Origin: Devosia sp.
GTDB lineage: Bacteria; Pseudomonadota; Alphaproteobacteria; Rhizobiales; Devosiaceae
Length of the DNA stretch: 57,289 bases
Direction: 5' to 3'
NCBI RefSeq assembly: GCF_030689745.1
Contig: NZ_JAUYGL010000228.1
Span: 1-57,289, forward strand
Positions 1 through 9,255 of this stretch are shown here, one piece after another. A model generated the notes under the pieces. The model did no database searches. It saw only the letters and a program-made list of their open reading frames with translations, and was not told the origin of the DNA. A program made the position numbers and the translations under genes. The stretch's first letter is position 1, and the number at the start of each line of letters is the position of its first letter.

Positions 1-99
1 GAGGGTTGAACTTAGCGCGTTGAAAGCAAATGGGAAAGGTGGGAGCGGCGAAGTATGTGCGGGGGGCGGCACCAGGCCACTGCCCTGCCCCGGCAACGA

Positions 100-127
100 A
101 ACACCCCCGGCTGGCGCCGAGGGTGTT
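100..127 (-). terminator. hairpin downstream of rpoZ
   Basis: Seven-base arms (AACACCC at 100-106, GGGTGTT at 121-127) enclose a second four-base stem (CGGC/GCCG). Read on the minus strand, the hairpin is followed by TTCGTT. It lies about 105 bases past the rpoZ stop and is the best terminator candidate for that transcript, although the T-run is short. Confidence 0.45.
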
Positions 128-153
128 AAGAATATCGTGCCTGCTGGTCACCA

Positions 154-182
154 GGGCCATTCGAGCGTCGCTCGCATGGCCC
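154..182. repeat. palindromic intergenic repeat
   Basis: Arms GGGCCAT (154-160) and ATGGCCC (176-182) enclose a second inverted pair, CGAG/CTCG, so the unit folds into one long hairpin. The core GCCATTCGAGCGT recurs at about 10378-10390 beside another palindrome. This suggests a dispersed repeat family rather than a gene-specific signal. Nothing else is seen in bases 1-232. Confidence 0.45.
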
Positions 183-232
183 AGCCATCTCAACTCGCGC
201 CACTGGCGTGATTTTCCCTTACGGGACGACGT

Positions 233-601
233 CTAGTCGTCGCGACGCTCTGGTGGCGCCAGGCTTTCGATGCCACGCAGCAGTTCATCTTCGCTCATGG
301 TATCGAAGCTCATCGAATCGTCGTCGCCAGCGCTTTCGATCTGTGGCGCGGCGTGGCTCTCAGGCTCATCGACTTCGACATATTTCTGCAGCGAATGAAT
401 CAGATCTTCACGAAGATCTTCAGCCGAGATCGTGCCGTCGCCGATTTCGCGCAGCGCCACCACGGGGTTCTTGTCATTGTCGCGCGGGACGGTGATCTGG
501 GCACCCGACGAAATCATGCGCGCACGATGCGCAGCCATCAGAACGAGATCAAAGCGGTTCTCGATCTTTTCAATGCAGTCTTCAACGGTGACGCGGGCCA
601 C
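233..601 (-). CDS. rpoZ: RNA polymerase omega subunit
   Basis: Omega subunit of RNA polymerase, which helps fold and retain beta-prime and contributes to a ppGpp site. The conserved part is residues 1-65, with the ARVTVEDC opening, the [14 protein letters not shown] helix and the PVVALREI segment. The remaining half is an acidic, weakly conserved tail typical of alphaproteobacterial omega. A GTG start at 601 is preferred over the TTG twelve bases upstream, because GGAG sits six bases before the GTG and the family begins at this residue. It is about 122 residues. The neighbouring NYN, smpB and dapA genes form the block common in Hyphomicrobiales. Confidence 0.96.
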   Translation of the reverse strand: MARVTVEDCIEKIENRFDLVLMAAHRARMISSGAQITVPRDNDKNPVVALREIGDGTISAEDLREDLIHSLQKYVEVDEPESHAAPQIESAGDDDSMSFDTMSEDELLRGIESLAPPERRDD

Positions 602-828
602 GGACGTCTCCAAAATTTATGGAATAGGCGCCTCCCATACACGAGCAAGTGCCTGGGCACAAGGATAGCCTGCCGCCCCACCGCCAAACGGTCACAATTG
701 TGCATTTTATCTTGTCAGAGGCTGGAATATCTGGCATCAGCACCACCTTAATGCTTCGGTGGAATTTAAGCAGATCCTCCTTGGCGCAAGAGATCCGGCT
801 TGTGGGGACCCTGATTGAGAGCTTCAAA

Positions 829-1395
829 ATGACCATCGACGCACGCGAGAAAATCGTCCTGTTCATCGATGGCGCCAATTTATACGCGACATCGAAGGCG
901 ATCGGGATCGACATCGACTATCGACGGCTGCTCGCCGAATTCAAGGCCAAGGCCTATCTGTTGCGCGCGAACTACTACACTGCGCTGGTGGAAGATCAGG
1001 AATATTCCTCAATTCGCCCATTGATCGACTGGCTGGACTATAACGGCTTTACCGTGATTACCAAGCCGGCCAAGGAGTTCACCGACGTTACCGGTCGGCG
1101 CAAGATCAAGGGCAATATGGATATCGAGCTGTGCGTCGACGCGCTCGAACTGGCTCCCCATTATGATCACATGGTGCTGTTTTCCGGCGATGGCGATTTC
1201 ACCGCACTGGTGGCGGCGCTGCAGCGCATGGGCAAGCGCGTCACCGTGGTATCGACGCTGACAACCTCGACCCCGATGATTTCGGATGACCTGCGGCGCC
1301 AGGCCGATTTCTTCATGGACGTTGCCGATCTGGCCAAGTCCGTTGGCCGCCCGCCAGCCACGCGGCCGGTTGCACCGCCCATAGCTGAACAATAG
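829..1395 (+). CDS. NYN (LabA/PIN-like) domain protein
   Basis: A 188-residue protein made almost entirely of one NYN domain, a PIN-fold predicted nuclease. The acidic positions expected for metal binding are present: FIDGANLY near residue 12, KGNMDIELCVDA near 94 and FSGDGDF near 115. The ATG at 829 is chosen because the domain starts right after it; upstream in-frame sequence has no homology-like features. It runs opposite to rpoZ and smpB. The substrate is unknown; RNA processing or turnover is inferred from the fold only. Confidence 0.85.
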   Translation: MTIDAREKIVLFIDGANLYATSKAIGIDIDYRRLLAEFKAKAYLLRANYYTALVEDQEYSSIRPLIDWLDYNGFTVITKPAKEFTDVTGRRKIKGNMDIELCVDALELAPHYDHMVLFSGDGDFTALVAALQRMGKRVTVVSTLTTSTPMISDDLRRQADFFMDVADLAKSVGRPPATRPVAPPIAEQ

Positions 1396-1506
1396 CGCGA
1401 CGCTTTCGGCCTTCGACAGGCCCGGAAAAGTGGTGTTGGGGAACAGAGTACCCGCAGCAGACCAGGGTGAGCCAATCGCGCCACGCGGTCGTGGCGGCGT
1501 GGCTGA

Positions 1507-2004
1507 CTAGCCCCGCCCGCCCTCTTTCATGATGCGGGACTTGTCGCGGTTCCAGTCGCGATTGCGCTCGGTTTCGCGCTTGTCATAGTTCTTCTTGCCC
1601 TTGCCGACCCCGATCAGCAGCTTGGCGAAGCCCTGATCGTTGAAATACAGCTTGAGCGGCACGATGGTGTTGCCGGCGCGCGAGACTTCCTGATCGAGCT
1701 GGGCCAGCTGCTTGCGCGACACCAGCAGTTTGCGCGGGCGCTTTTCTTCGTGGTTGAAGCGGTTGGCCTGCAGGTATTCAGGGATATGGGCGTTGATCAG
1801 CCAGAGCTCGCCGCGCTCGGGCGACGCATAGGATTCGGTGATCTGGGCTTTGCCCATGCGCAGCGATTTCACCTCGGTGCCGGTCAGCACAATGCCGGCC
1901 TCCATGGTCTCGCCAATGGCGTAATCGTAGCGCGAACGGCGATTTTCAGCCACGAGACCGTGGCTGATCACACCGTTTTTGGATTTGTCGTTCTTTGGGG
2001 CCAT
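1507..2004 (-). CDS. smpB: SsrA-binding protein SmpB
   Basis: SmpB binds tmRNA and brings it to stalled ribosomes for trans-translation. The 165-residue length and the motif order fit the family: [11 protein letters not shown] near 18, [13 protein letters not shown] near 38, NAHIPEY near 71, and a basic C-terminal tail ([15 protein letters not shown] onward) that inserts in the decoding centre. It lies five bases after the dapA stop on the same strand, so the two are probably cotranscribed. The ssrA gene itself is not in the window. Confidence 0.97.
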   Translation of the reverse strand: MAPKNDKSKNGVISHGLVAENRRSRYDYAIGETMEAGIVLTGTEVKSLRMGKAQITESYASPERGELWLINAHIPEYLQANRFNHEEKRPRKLLVSRKQLAQLDQEVSRAGNTIVPLKLYFNDQGFAKLLIGVGKGKKNYDKRETERNRDWNRDKSRIMKEGGRG

Positions 2005-2009
2005 GGGTG

Positions 2010-2885
2010 TTAGATAAGACCTGCATGGGCAATTGCAAAGTCCATGGCGTCCTGCGTCGGCTTGCTGATCGGCACCAGCGGCAGCCGCATCTCGTTGGCG
2101 CAGAGGTTGAGCCGGCTGGCAATGTACTTTGCCGGCGCCGGATTGGGCTCCATGAACAGGTCCTTGTGCAGGTAGGCCAGCTTGTCGTTGATGGCGCGGG
2201 CGCCGACGAAATCGCCAGCCAGCGACAATTCCTGCATTTGCGAGCAGAGACGCGGGGCAATATTGGCGGTGACCGAGATGCAGCCATGGCCGCCATGGGC
2301 GTTGAAGCCCAGGGCCGTGCTGTCATCGCCCGAAAGCAGGATGAAATCGGGCCCCAGCTTGTTGCGCTGCATGCTGGTGCGTTCCATGCTGCCGGTGGCA
2401 TCCTTGACGCCGATAATATTGGCGTGGGCTTCGTGCAGGCGGGCAATGGTGTCGACGGTCAGATCGACAATGGTGCGCCCGGGCACGCTGTAGAGGATGA
2501 CAGGAATGCCGACAGCGCTGGCAACCGCCGAGAAATGCTGGAACAGCCCTTCCTGGTTCGGCTTGTTGTAATAGGGCACGACGGACAACACCGCATCGGC
2601 GCCGGTATCTTCGGCAAACCGGGCCAGCGACACGGCCTCGGCGGTGGCATTGGACCCTGCCCCGGCAATAACCGGCACGCGCTTATTGGCCACCTCGACC
2701 GCGATCTCGACGACGCGGCGATGCTCTTCGTGGCTGACGGTGGGGCTTTCGCCGGTGGTGCCAACGGGCACCAAGCCATGGCTGCCCTGCTCGATCTGCC
2801 ATTCGACAAAGCTGGCGAAGGCTTTCTCATCGATGACCCCGTTGCGCATGGGAGTGATGAGCGCCGGTATCGATCCTCGCAGCAT
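2010..2885 (-). CDS. dapA: 4-hydroxy-tetrahydrodipicolinate synthase
   Basis: Condenses pyruvate with aspartate semialdehyde in the lysine/diaminopimelate pathway. It is a 291-residue TIM barrel. The substrate-binding GTTGESPT motif is near residue 43, the catalytic tyrosine region VVPYYNKP near 130, and the Schiff-base lysine in IIGVKDATG near 160. GAGGAA lies ten bases before the ATG. It is the first gene of a likely dapA-smpB unit. Confidence 0.96.
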   Translation of the reverse strand: MLRGSIPALITPMRNGVIDEKAFASFVEWQIEQGSHGLVPVGTTGESPTVSHEEHRRVVEIAVEVANKRVPVIAGAGSNATAEAVSLARFAEDTGADAVLSVVPYYNKPNQEGLFQHFSAVASAVGIPVILYSVPGRTIVDLTVDTIARLHEAHANIIGVKDATGSMERTSMQRNKLGPDFILLSGDDSTALGFNAHGGHGCISVTANIAPRLCSQMQELSLAGDFVGARAINDKLAYLHKDLFMEPNPAPAKYIASRLNLCANEMRLPLVPISKPTQDAMDFAIAHAGLI

Positions 2886-3158
2886 TTGTCGTAAATTCCT
2901 CAGTTGGGCGTGCCGCGGTCGTGCCGCAGCCGATGGTTTGAACCGGCGATCCCGTCGGTTTTTTGATGGTGCACCATAGTTTTTATCAAATCACTCCACA
3001 ACGCCTAGTTGTGCGGCGCAAACGCGCAAATTCGATCCTTGCCCAACCGATTGCGGGTCCGGGCGCGATAAGGGTCGGCGGCCATGCGGCTGATGGCAAT
3101 TGAATGGGGCTGATCCTGTGCTACCACTGCATGGTGTCCCAGCAAGAGTGCCCGTTTC

Positions 3159-4097
3159 ATGCCCCGTCCGAGAACCGTGCCCAGCGACCACGCGGCCTTT
3201 GCCGATCTGCCCGTGCGCCACGTGACGCTGGAAGCGGGCGTGCGCGCGGCAGTACATCTGGCCGGCACCTTGTCGCGTCAGCGCCTGCCGGTGGTCTGCA
3301 TTCCCGGCTATCAGCGCAATATGAGCGACTTCACCGCCTTTGCCGCCCATTTCCGCCGACTCGATGAGGGCGCGTGGCCGGTCGTGCTGCTCGATCTGCC
3401 GGGCCGTGGCCGGGCCGATAATCGCCGGCGTCTGGAGGACTACAACTCGCTGACCGACGCGCGGGACCTGGCCGCGATCCTGGCGGCGCTGGGCATTGAA
3501 CGCGCCGTGCTGCTGGGTCAGGGCCATGGCGGGCAAGTGGCGATGGCTTTCGCCGCCGCCCATCCGCTGCTGGTGGCGGGCACGGTGCTGCTCGATGCCG
3601 GGCCGGTGACGGACCCGCGCGGCCTGGTCCGGCTGCGCCACAATTTCGAGCATATCGAGGCGCTGCGCGGCGCCAAGGCGGTGAGCACGGGGTTCCGCCG
3701 GATTCTGGGCGGCGACTATCCGGGCCTGCCCGAGGCACAACTGGACGCACTGATCGGGCGCAGCCACTACCTCGACAAGCGCGGCCGGGCCCTGCCCCTC
3801 TACGATCCGCGCCTGTTGGCCGCGCTGGCCGAGATCAATTTTGACGACGTGCTGGTGGCGCAATGGCCACTGTTTGACGCCCTTACCTGCGCGCCCCTGA
3901 TGCTGCTGCGGACCCAGTTGACCGACCAGCTGCGCCGCGAAACTTTCGAGGAAATGGCGCGCCGCCGCCCCGACGCCACGGCGCTGACGATTGCCGGTCA
4001 GGGCTCGCCGGCGCTGTTTGACCAGCATGAAGAGATTGAAGCGGTGGCAGATTTCGTCACGGGCATCGGCAGGCGCCTGCTGGGGCGCGCCGCCTAG
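3159..4097 (+). CDS. alpha/beta-hydrolase-fold protein, catalytic residues lost
   Basis: A 312-residue alpha/beta-hydrolase-fold protein. The strand-loop before the elbow (LLDLPGRGRADN) and the overall layout match small-molecule hydrolases. However, the nucleophile elbow reads LLGQGHGGQ (near residue 125), where GxSxGG is expected, so glycine stands in the serine position. The usual GHAP-type histidine motif near the C-terminus reads GQGSPAL. By eye, both the nucleophile and the histidine are absent, which suggests a non-catalytic or repurposed protein. The shine-dalgarno sequence is weak. Its neighbours give no clear functional link. Confidence 0.75.
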   Translation: MPRPRTVPSDHAAFADLPVRHVTLEAGVRAAVHLAGTLSRQRLPVVCIPGYQRNMSDFTAFAAHFRRLDEGAWPVVLLDLPGRGRADNRRRLEDYNSLTDARDLAAILAALGIERAVLLGQGHGGQVAMAFAAAHPLLVAGTVLLDAGPVTDPRGLVRLRHNFEHIEALRGAKAVSTGFRRILGGDYPGLPEAQLDALIGRSHYLDKRGRALPLYDPRLLAALAEINFDDVLVAQWPLFDALTCAPLMLLRTQLTDQLRRETFEEMARRRPDATALTIAGQGSPALFDQHEEIEAVADFVTGIGRRLLGRAA

Positions 4098-4143
4098 ACA
4101 ATTCTCGCACCGCCAGAGTGACGCCGGTTGCGCTGAAAGCGGT

Positions 4144-4683
4144 CTAGGCGCGGAGCTCGACGGCGCTGGCGCGTTCGCGGGCCTGCGCCACCCAGCGCTC
4201 GCGGGCGATCCGCCCCTTGAGCGCCAGCTTCTTGTCGATCCAGTCGATATTGGCTTTGGACCAGGCCGCGATCTGGTCGAAATGATAGATGCCCAACTCG
4301 TTCAGCGATGTCTCAATTTTGGGGCCGATCCCCTTGATCTGCTTGAGATTGTCGGCGCCGCCGGCGCGAGGCGTGGGCATTGATGCCGGCTTGGGGGGCG
4401 TAGATTTGGCGGCGGCGGGTCCGGGTTTTGGCGCGGGCTTGCGGGCAGGTGCGGCGACCCGTGGCGGGGCTGGCTCGTCGGCAACTGACGCGGCCAGCCG
4501 CGCCGCCGGCGTCATGGTGCGGCGCGAGCGCAAGGGCGCGTCCGCGCCCGCCGCCGCGTTGACCTGGCGGGTGCCACGACCAGCGTGCAGAATACGCCGG
4601 GCCGCATAGCCAAGGACGCAGCCGAGCAGATAGGCCGCCAGCATCATCAGGGCCGTTTCAGCGATATGGGCCAGATTGGTCAT
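4144..4683 (-). CDS. membrane-anchored helix-hairpin-helix protein
   Basis: A 179-residue protein with one N-terminal transmembrane helix (about residues 8-27, ending in a basic stretch). An Ala/Pro/Lys-rich linker covers about 45-110, and a C-terminal helix-hairpin-helix domain starts near 112 (DNLKQIKGIGPKIE, then LGIYHFDQIAAW). The HhH part resembles a domain often annotated as NADH-ubiquinone oxidoreductase-associated or 50S L21-like in alphaproteobacteria. Its function is not established. Eleven bases separate it from the tiny membrane peptide gene upstream, so they look cotranscribed. Confidence 0.8.
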   Translation of the reverse strand: MTNLAHIAETALMMLAAYLLGCVLGYAARRILHAGRGTRQVNAAAGADAPLRSRRTMTPAARLAASVADEPAPPRVAAPARKPAPKPGPAAAKSTPPKPASMPTPRAGGADNLKQIKGIGPKIETSLNELGIYHFDQIAAWSKANIDWIDKKLALKGRIARERWVAQARERASAVELRA

Positions 4684-4693
4684 GGCTGGATGA

Positions 4694-4807
4694 TCACGCT
4701 TTGGGTGGGCTGAAGCTGCGCCAGCCGACGGCCAGCCCGATCAGCGCCACGACCAGCAGATAGGGCCAGTAATAGCCCAGCAGAAACTGCAGTGAATCCC
4801 AGCTCAT
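4694..4807 (-). CDS. 37-residue single-helix membrane peptide
   Basis: A short gene, 37 codons plus stop. It encodes MSWDSLQFLLGYYWPYLL, then a continuous hydrophobic run to about residue 29, and a short basic tail. GGGGGAG precedes the ATG by six bases. It sits between the OmpA-family gene and the HhH membrane protein, all on the minus strand. The clear membrane helix, strong ribosome-binding site and tight spacing support a real small membrane protein. No function can be assigned. Confidence 0.65.
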   Translation of the reverse strand: MSWDSLQFLLGYYWPYLLVVALIGLAVGWRSFSPPKA

Positions 4808-4830
4808 CGGCTCTCCCCCGGCGTTACGAC

Positions 4831-7518
4831 TCAAAAATGCTCATCGCTCACCGTCACTACAATGCGCCGATTCTGCGCCTTGCCGGCACTGGTTGCATTA
4901 TCGGCAATCGGGTTGGCTTCGCCATAGCCCACGGCGTAGAGCCGTTGCGGATTGATGCCGCGCTCGACCAGGGCATTGACCACCGCTTCTGCCCGGGCAA
5001 CCGACAGGCCCAGATTGAGCCTGGCATCGCCATCCGCATCGGTGTGGCCTTCGACATGGATCACCGCGTCGGGGCACGCCGCCAACAGGATTGCCAGTTC
5101 ATCAAGTGCGGTCGCCGAACCCGCTGCAATCAGCGCGGCACCGGACTGGAACAGAATGGCGTTCCGTCCGGTAAAATCGGAGATGGGACCGGCGCAGGCG
5201 GCGATATCGACCTTGGCCGCGGCGGGTTCATCTGCCTGGGGCGCCGGCGCGGGGGCCGCCACAGCGGCCGGCGGCAGATCGACGGCGACGGCCCACTCAG
5301 CCGCCGGGTCAGCCGCAATGAGCGCCAGAACCGCATCGCGATCATTGGCATCGTCTGCCGTGCCGGCCAGACGCCAGGCGCCATCGGCAAAGTCGAGTTG
5401 CCCCGCGCGCAAGCGGGCCAGCGCCCGCAACCCCAGGGCCGCGCTGTCCTCGAACTGCTCCGGCGCACCGTCGGCAATGCTGACCGCCGCCGTGTCGGCA
5501 GCGGTGATGGCGAGCAGGTCGCGCAAGGCGGCATCGCTGGGCACCTGCCCACTCAGAATCACCGCGCCATCCTCGGCACGGTCAGCCGAAAACGCATAGG
5601 CCGCATCGATTGCGGGCGGTTCGGGCGTTTCGGCCACTGGCGCGGGCGCGACAGGCGCGGCGGGCGCAGACGCTGGCACTGCCGGGTCACTCTCGGCGGT
5701 GGGGACTGCCGGTGTGGCAGGCTCCGGAGTGGGAGGTGGCGGTGCGCCCTCCGCGACCGGGTCGGCGGGGACGGTGGGCACGGGGTCGGCGACAGCAGGA
5801 ACTGCCGGCTCGCTCGTCGCCATGGGCGCCTCTGGCGCTGTGGGCGTCACGGCGGCAATGGCCATCGACCACCCGGCAGCGGCCAGTTTGCGGGACACGA
5901 AATCGGCCTCGATCGCCGCCTTGTCGATGGCCGAACGGGCCGACCCGGTGACGGTCCAGCCGCTGCCGTCAAACCTGACTTCACCCTGCTCGAGCCAGGC
6001 CAGCAAGGCCAGGCCGGTTTCGGCGGAGGCCATAAAATTGCGCGGTTCACCCGAGGCATAGGCCAGGGTCGCGCTGGAGGACGAACCCGCAACCGACAGC
6101 AGCGCCGCCCGGATCTCCGGGCTGGGCACCATGCCCGACAGCGTCAAATCGCCCGAAGGGGCCTTGGTCGCCGACCATTGATAGGGCGAAGCCGCCGGCG
6201 GGGCAATTTCGGCGCGGGCCAGCACCAGGCCCTGCGGCGCATCCTCGGCCAAAACGGTCAGCAGACGCAAATAATCTTCGCTCGACTGCGCGACGCCGCT
6301 GAGCGTCATCACATTCTGACGCAAGGCAAAACGTCCTTCGCTCATCTGCTGCAGCGCGGCCAGACCGAAATCCATCGCCGACTGGTAGCGTTCGGGCGCG
6401 CCGCGCCCCAGTTTCAGCCATGCCGTGTCGGCGCCGGGATGCTGCGTCAGGCCATCGCGCGTCGCGGCATCGGGCGCATAGCCATCAAACACCAGCGTGC
6501 CGCCAGGCTGCAGCGTGGCGCTGACCCAATAGTCGGCAATGCGGGGCGGCTCGAGCGTTACAATCGAGCCGGCCGGGGCCAGATTGTCGGTCACGGCCTG
6601 CGCGATCTCTTCGGTCGGTGGCGCACCGGTCAGCGTGCTTTGCCCGTCTATGATGCTGGCCGTACCGTATTCAAGGGTTGAGAGCTGCTCGATAAGCAGC
6701 TGCGATATACCAGCAAAATCTTCCGGCTCACCCGAGCCTAGTGCCAGCCCGGTGGCGACGGAAAGTCCACCTGTTGCCGCCATGCGGTAGCGCTCGGCGA
6801 GAGTTTCGTCGGGCACAAAGCCGGATATCTCGATGCGTTTGCCGTCCGAGCTGGCGCTCCATTGATAGGGCGACACCAGCGCCGGCGTGATATTGACAGC
6901 GCCCAGGGTTACCCCGGCCGGCGCCCCTGCCCGCAGCACAACCAGCAGATCGCGAAAATCACGGGCCGATTTGGCGCGGCCGCTGATATCGAGTGTCAGA
7001 TCGGACAGCGTGCTTTGCCCCTGGTCGAAAAAACGCAGCTGATCGATGGCGAACTGAGCGCCAGCAATCCAAGCCCGGCGTTCCGGCATGCCGGAACGCA
7101 ATTCAAGCGCGCCCTGCTCCAGATCGGCGCGGGCCAGCAGCATTTGTCGGGTGGTCTGGTCGGGAACGCCGCCGGTGAGCGCAATTTCTCCATCGGCGAG
7201 GCGCGCTTCCAAGCGATAGGGCGCGGCCATGGGGGCCAGCGTCACATTGGTGTCGACGCTGCGCAGGCCGGCAATACGCGCGAGGCGCTCGCGGGCGGCT
7301 TCGATATTGCGCTGATCGGTGGTGGTACCGGACAGCGTCAGATCGCGCATGGAAAAGGACAACTCGGCCCAGTCATAACCGGCGCGTTGCATGGCGGCAG
7401 TGGTTTGCGTGGCTACATCGCGGGCGATATCGGGCGCGCTCATGGCCAGAGTGAGTGTTGTTCCGGCCAGGATTGTGACAAGTCCCGGCGCCACCCATTT
7501 GAGGAGGTCCCTAATCAT
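4831..7518 (-). CDS. OmpA-family protein with five internal repeats
   Basis: An 895-residue envelope protein. An N-terminal hydrophobic segment (about 9-27) is a signal or anchor. Residues about 100-560 carry four repeats of roughly 115 residues, each opening with a Y-x-(W/L)-x-A strand followed by LSG-x-VP-like turns; two open with SPYQWSA (217 and 445). A Pro/Ala linker spans about 557-638, a fifth repeat follows at about 640-750, and a peptidoglycan-binding OmpA domain covers 770-895 (HVEGHTDADGDARLNLGLS, NRRIVVTV). The repeats look BON-like, but this is by eye. It probably links the outer envelope to peptidoglycan. GGAGCGGG precedes the ATG. Confidence 0.88.
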   Translation of the reverse strand: MIRDLLKWVAPGLVTILAGTTLTLAMSAPDIARDVATQTTAAMQRAGYDWAELSFSMRDLTLSGTTTDQRNIEAARERLARIAGLRSVDTNVTLAPMAAPYRLEARLADGEIALTGGVPDQTTRQMLLARADLEQGALELRSGMPERRAWIAGAQFAIDQLRFFDQGQSTLSDLTLDISGRAKSARDFRDLLVVLRAGAPAGVTLGAVNITPALVSPYQWSASSDGKRIEISGFVPDETLAERYRMAATGGLSVATGLALGSGEPEDFAGISQLLIEQLSTLEYGTASIIDGQSTLTGAPPTEEIAQAVTDNLAPAGSIVTLEPPRIADYWVSATLQPGGTLVFDGYAPDAATRDGLTQHPGADTAWLKLGRGAPERYQSAMDFGLAALQQMSEGRFALRQNVMTLSGVAQSSEDYLRLLTVLAEDAPQGLVLARAEIAPPAASPYQWSATKAPSGDLTLSGMVPSPEIRAALLSVAGSSSSATLAYASGEPRNFMASAETGLALLAWLEQGEVRFDGSGWTVTGSARSAIDKAAIEADFVSRKLAAAGWSMAIAAVTPTAPEAPMATSEPAVPAVADPVPTVPADPVAEGAPPPPTPEPATPAVPTAESDPAVPASAPAAPVAPAPVAETPEPPAIDAAYAFSADRAEDGAVILSGQVPSDAALRDLLAITAADTAAVSIADGAPEQFEDSAALGLRALARLRAGQLDFADGAWRLAGTADDANDRDAVLALIAADPAAEWAVAVDLPPAAVAAPAPAPQADEPAAAKVDIAACAGPISDFTGRNAILFQSGAALIAAGSATALDELAILLAACPDAVIHVEGHTDADGDARLNLGLSVARAEAVVNALVERGINPQRLYAVGYGEANPIADNATSAGKAQNRRIVVTVSDEHF

Positions 7519-7719
7519 TCCCGCTCCAATGAACTGGCCGCATTTGCTGCAAAGCTAGTGCATTTCGGCGCCAGAGGGAACGAAAATTGGGGACGTAAAC
7601 CGTTGTTTACAAATGATTTTTGGAAACAGAGCCGACGGGTAATGCGCGCACAGTCGGCAGCGCAGAGAATCAGCAAGCCGGGCGGATCAGCGCGTGCGCC
7701 AGGCTGGTCCAGACAGCAG

Positions 7720-7745
7720 AAAGGCCCGGCGTGAGCCGGGCCTTT
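7720..7745 (-). terminator. porin terminator
   Basis: A perfect 11-base-pair stem (7720-7730 with 7735-7745, core GGCCCGGC) with a four-base loop lies 24 bases past the porin stop. On the minus strand it ends in CCTTT then CTGCTGTCT, so it is a plausible intrinsic terminator with a short T-tail. Confidence 0.7.
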
Positions 7746-7769
7746 CCGTATTGTGGGTCGAACCAGAGA

Positions 7770-9209
7770 TTACTGGAAGGACTTGGCTGCCTTGAAGGTA
7801 ACCTTGTAAGCGCCGTTCTGCTGAACCTTGGCGCCGAGCGAGGAGGTGAAACCACCGCCTGGAGCCCATGCCAGAGTGGCCGAACCGTACACGTCGGAGG
7901 TTGCGCCACCGATTGGACGGCCTGCATTGACTGCAACAGTATCTTCGCCGTGGCCGTAGATGCCGACTTCACCGGTGATCTTGATGGTCTCGGTCACAGC
8001 AGCAACGAGCTGCGCAGCGACCTGGTAGCCATCGCCAACACCAGCAGTGCCGTCGTTGAAGTAACGGCCGCCGAGGTTGATTTCCACGCCGTCAGTTACC
8101 TTGGCGCCGATCGAGCCACCAAAGCCCATGTCGGTGTCGAGAGCGCCGCCGCCGATGGCAGTGCCGCCAGCGAATTCACCCGAGAGAGCGACCTTGAACA
8201 TGTCAAAGTTGCCTTCGCCCGAAACCAGGCCATTCCAGTAGGACCAGTTGCCGGCTGGGTTGTAGCCGCCGCCAGCTGCCAGAGCTGCGCGCAGCTTGAA
8301 GGCATCGAAGGTGCCGGTGATGCCGGCGTGAACGCCATAGACGTCGCCAGTGTTCTGGAGACCATCAAGCAGGCCGCCGATGGAGCCGCTGATGTGTGCA
8401 GTGATGCCGTCGCCAGCATATTCCAACACGCCGATCAGGCTGCCAGAGTTTTCAGCAGCGGTGGCGAGGGTGCCGGTTTCACCGAGGGCTTCAAGACCAA
8501 TCTTGCCGACCACGCCGTTGCCGAACGAGGATTCGAGCTGGATGACATGACCACCCTTGAATACTGGACCTTCCCAAACGCCCTTGTCGGCGTCGTCGGA
8601 CATGAACAGGCCAGTGAAATTGAATGGCTCGTCGTCGCCTTCGTTGAAGATCGAACCCTTCTTACCAGCGCTGAGGACAGTGCTGTCACCAATCTGGACA
8701 TAGGCATCTTCAGCGCGCAGCTGGTGATCATCGCCGTTGTTAGCGACAAGACCGTTGCGAACGCGCTTGTAGTCACGCTGGCGCAGGTTGATCACGACGC
8801 GAGCAGGACCGAAGTCGCTCGAAGCAGTGCCAACGAACTTCAGGTAGGTTTCGACCTTCGAGTCCCAATCGCCACCGGCAGTGGGAACGTCGATATTGCG
8901 AACGCCGTCAGAATTCTTGCGCGAACCAATTTCACCAACTGCAGGCACAGCACCTGCAGCGGTTGGGTAATTGCCCGACACGAACGTGTTGGCAATGGTG
9001 CGGCTGCCGCTGAACTTGCCAGCTTCGAACGTGTAGGCAACGCTACCCGAAATCTGCAGGCAGTTGGTGTCGGACGAGATCGTCAGGCCGGACAGGCCCA
9101 GGTCGTCGCAAACGTCCAGCGAGGTAAGGACGCCGAGATCGGCAGCAAAGCCAGCGGTCGAAAGACCGACAGCAGCGACAGAACCGAGGATAAGGCTCTT
9201 GAGTTTCAT
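7770..9209 (-). CDS. outer-membrane porin, rhizobial (Porin_2-like) type
   Basis: A 479-residue general porin. The signal peptide is MKLKSLILGSVAAVGLSTAG then FA, with cleavage after AxA-like residues near 22. The mature start has the pattern seen in rhizobial porins: a cysteine in DVCDDLG and a second one in TNCLQISGSV, probably a disulfide. Alternating hydrophobic strands and glycine/aspartate loops run through to a strand at the C-terminus (YKVTFKAAKSFQ). GGAGG seven bases before the ATG at 9209 fixes the start, eight codons inside the longer reading frame. A terminator follows, and a folded leader precedes it. Confidence 0.9.
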   Translation of the reverse strand: MKLKSLILGSVAAVGLSTAGFAADLGVLTSLDVCDDLGLSGLTISSDTNCLQISGSVAYTFEAGKFSGSRTIANTFVSGNYPTAAGAVPAVGEIGSRKNSDGVRNIDVPTAGGDWDSKVETYLKFVGTASSDFGPARVVINLRQRDYKRVRNGLVANNGDDHQLRAEDAYVQIGDSTVLSAGKKGSIFNEGDDEPFNFTGLFMSDDADKGVWEGPVFKGGHVIQLESSFGNGVVGKIGLEALGETGTLATAAENSGSLIGVLEYAGDGITAHISGSIGGLLDGLQNTGDVYGVHAGITGTFDAFKLRAALAAGGGYNPAGNWSYWNGLVSGEGNFDMFKVALSGEFAGGTAIGGGALDTDMGFGGSIGAKVTDGVEINLGGRYFNDGTAGVGDGYQVAAQLVAAVTETIKITGEVGIYGHGEDTVAVNAGRPIGGATSDVYGSATLAWAPGGGFTSSLGAKVQQNGAYKVTFKAAKSFQ

Positions 9210-9255
9210 AGGTTGACCTCCAAAGTCAGTCATTCTTGGTGCCGGTTATCCGGCA

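Noticed and set aside
1-232. Overlapping short plus-strand frames at the window start, considered as a small gene
   Set aside because: They are low-complexity and cross two strong hairpins. No ribosome-binding site or domain is seen.
4792-6681. A 629-codon plus-strand open frame opposite the OmpA-family gene
   Set aside because: It is Arg/Gly/His-rich with no domain, and lies over a clearly coding minus-strand gene with repeats and an OmpA domain.
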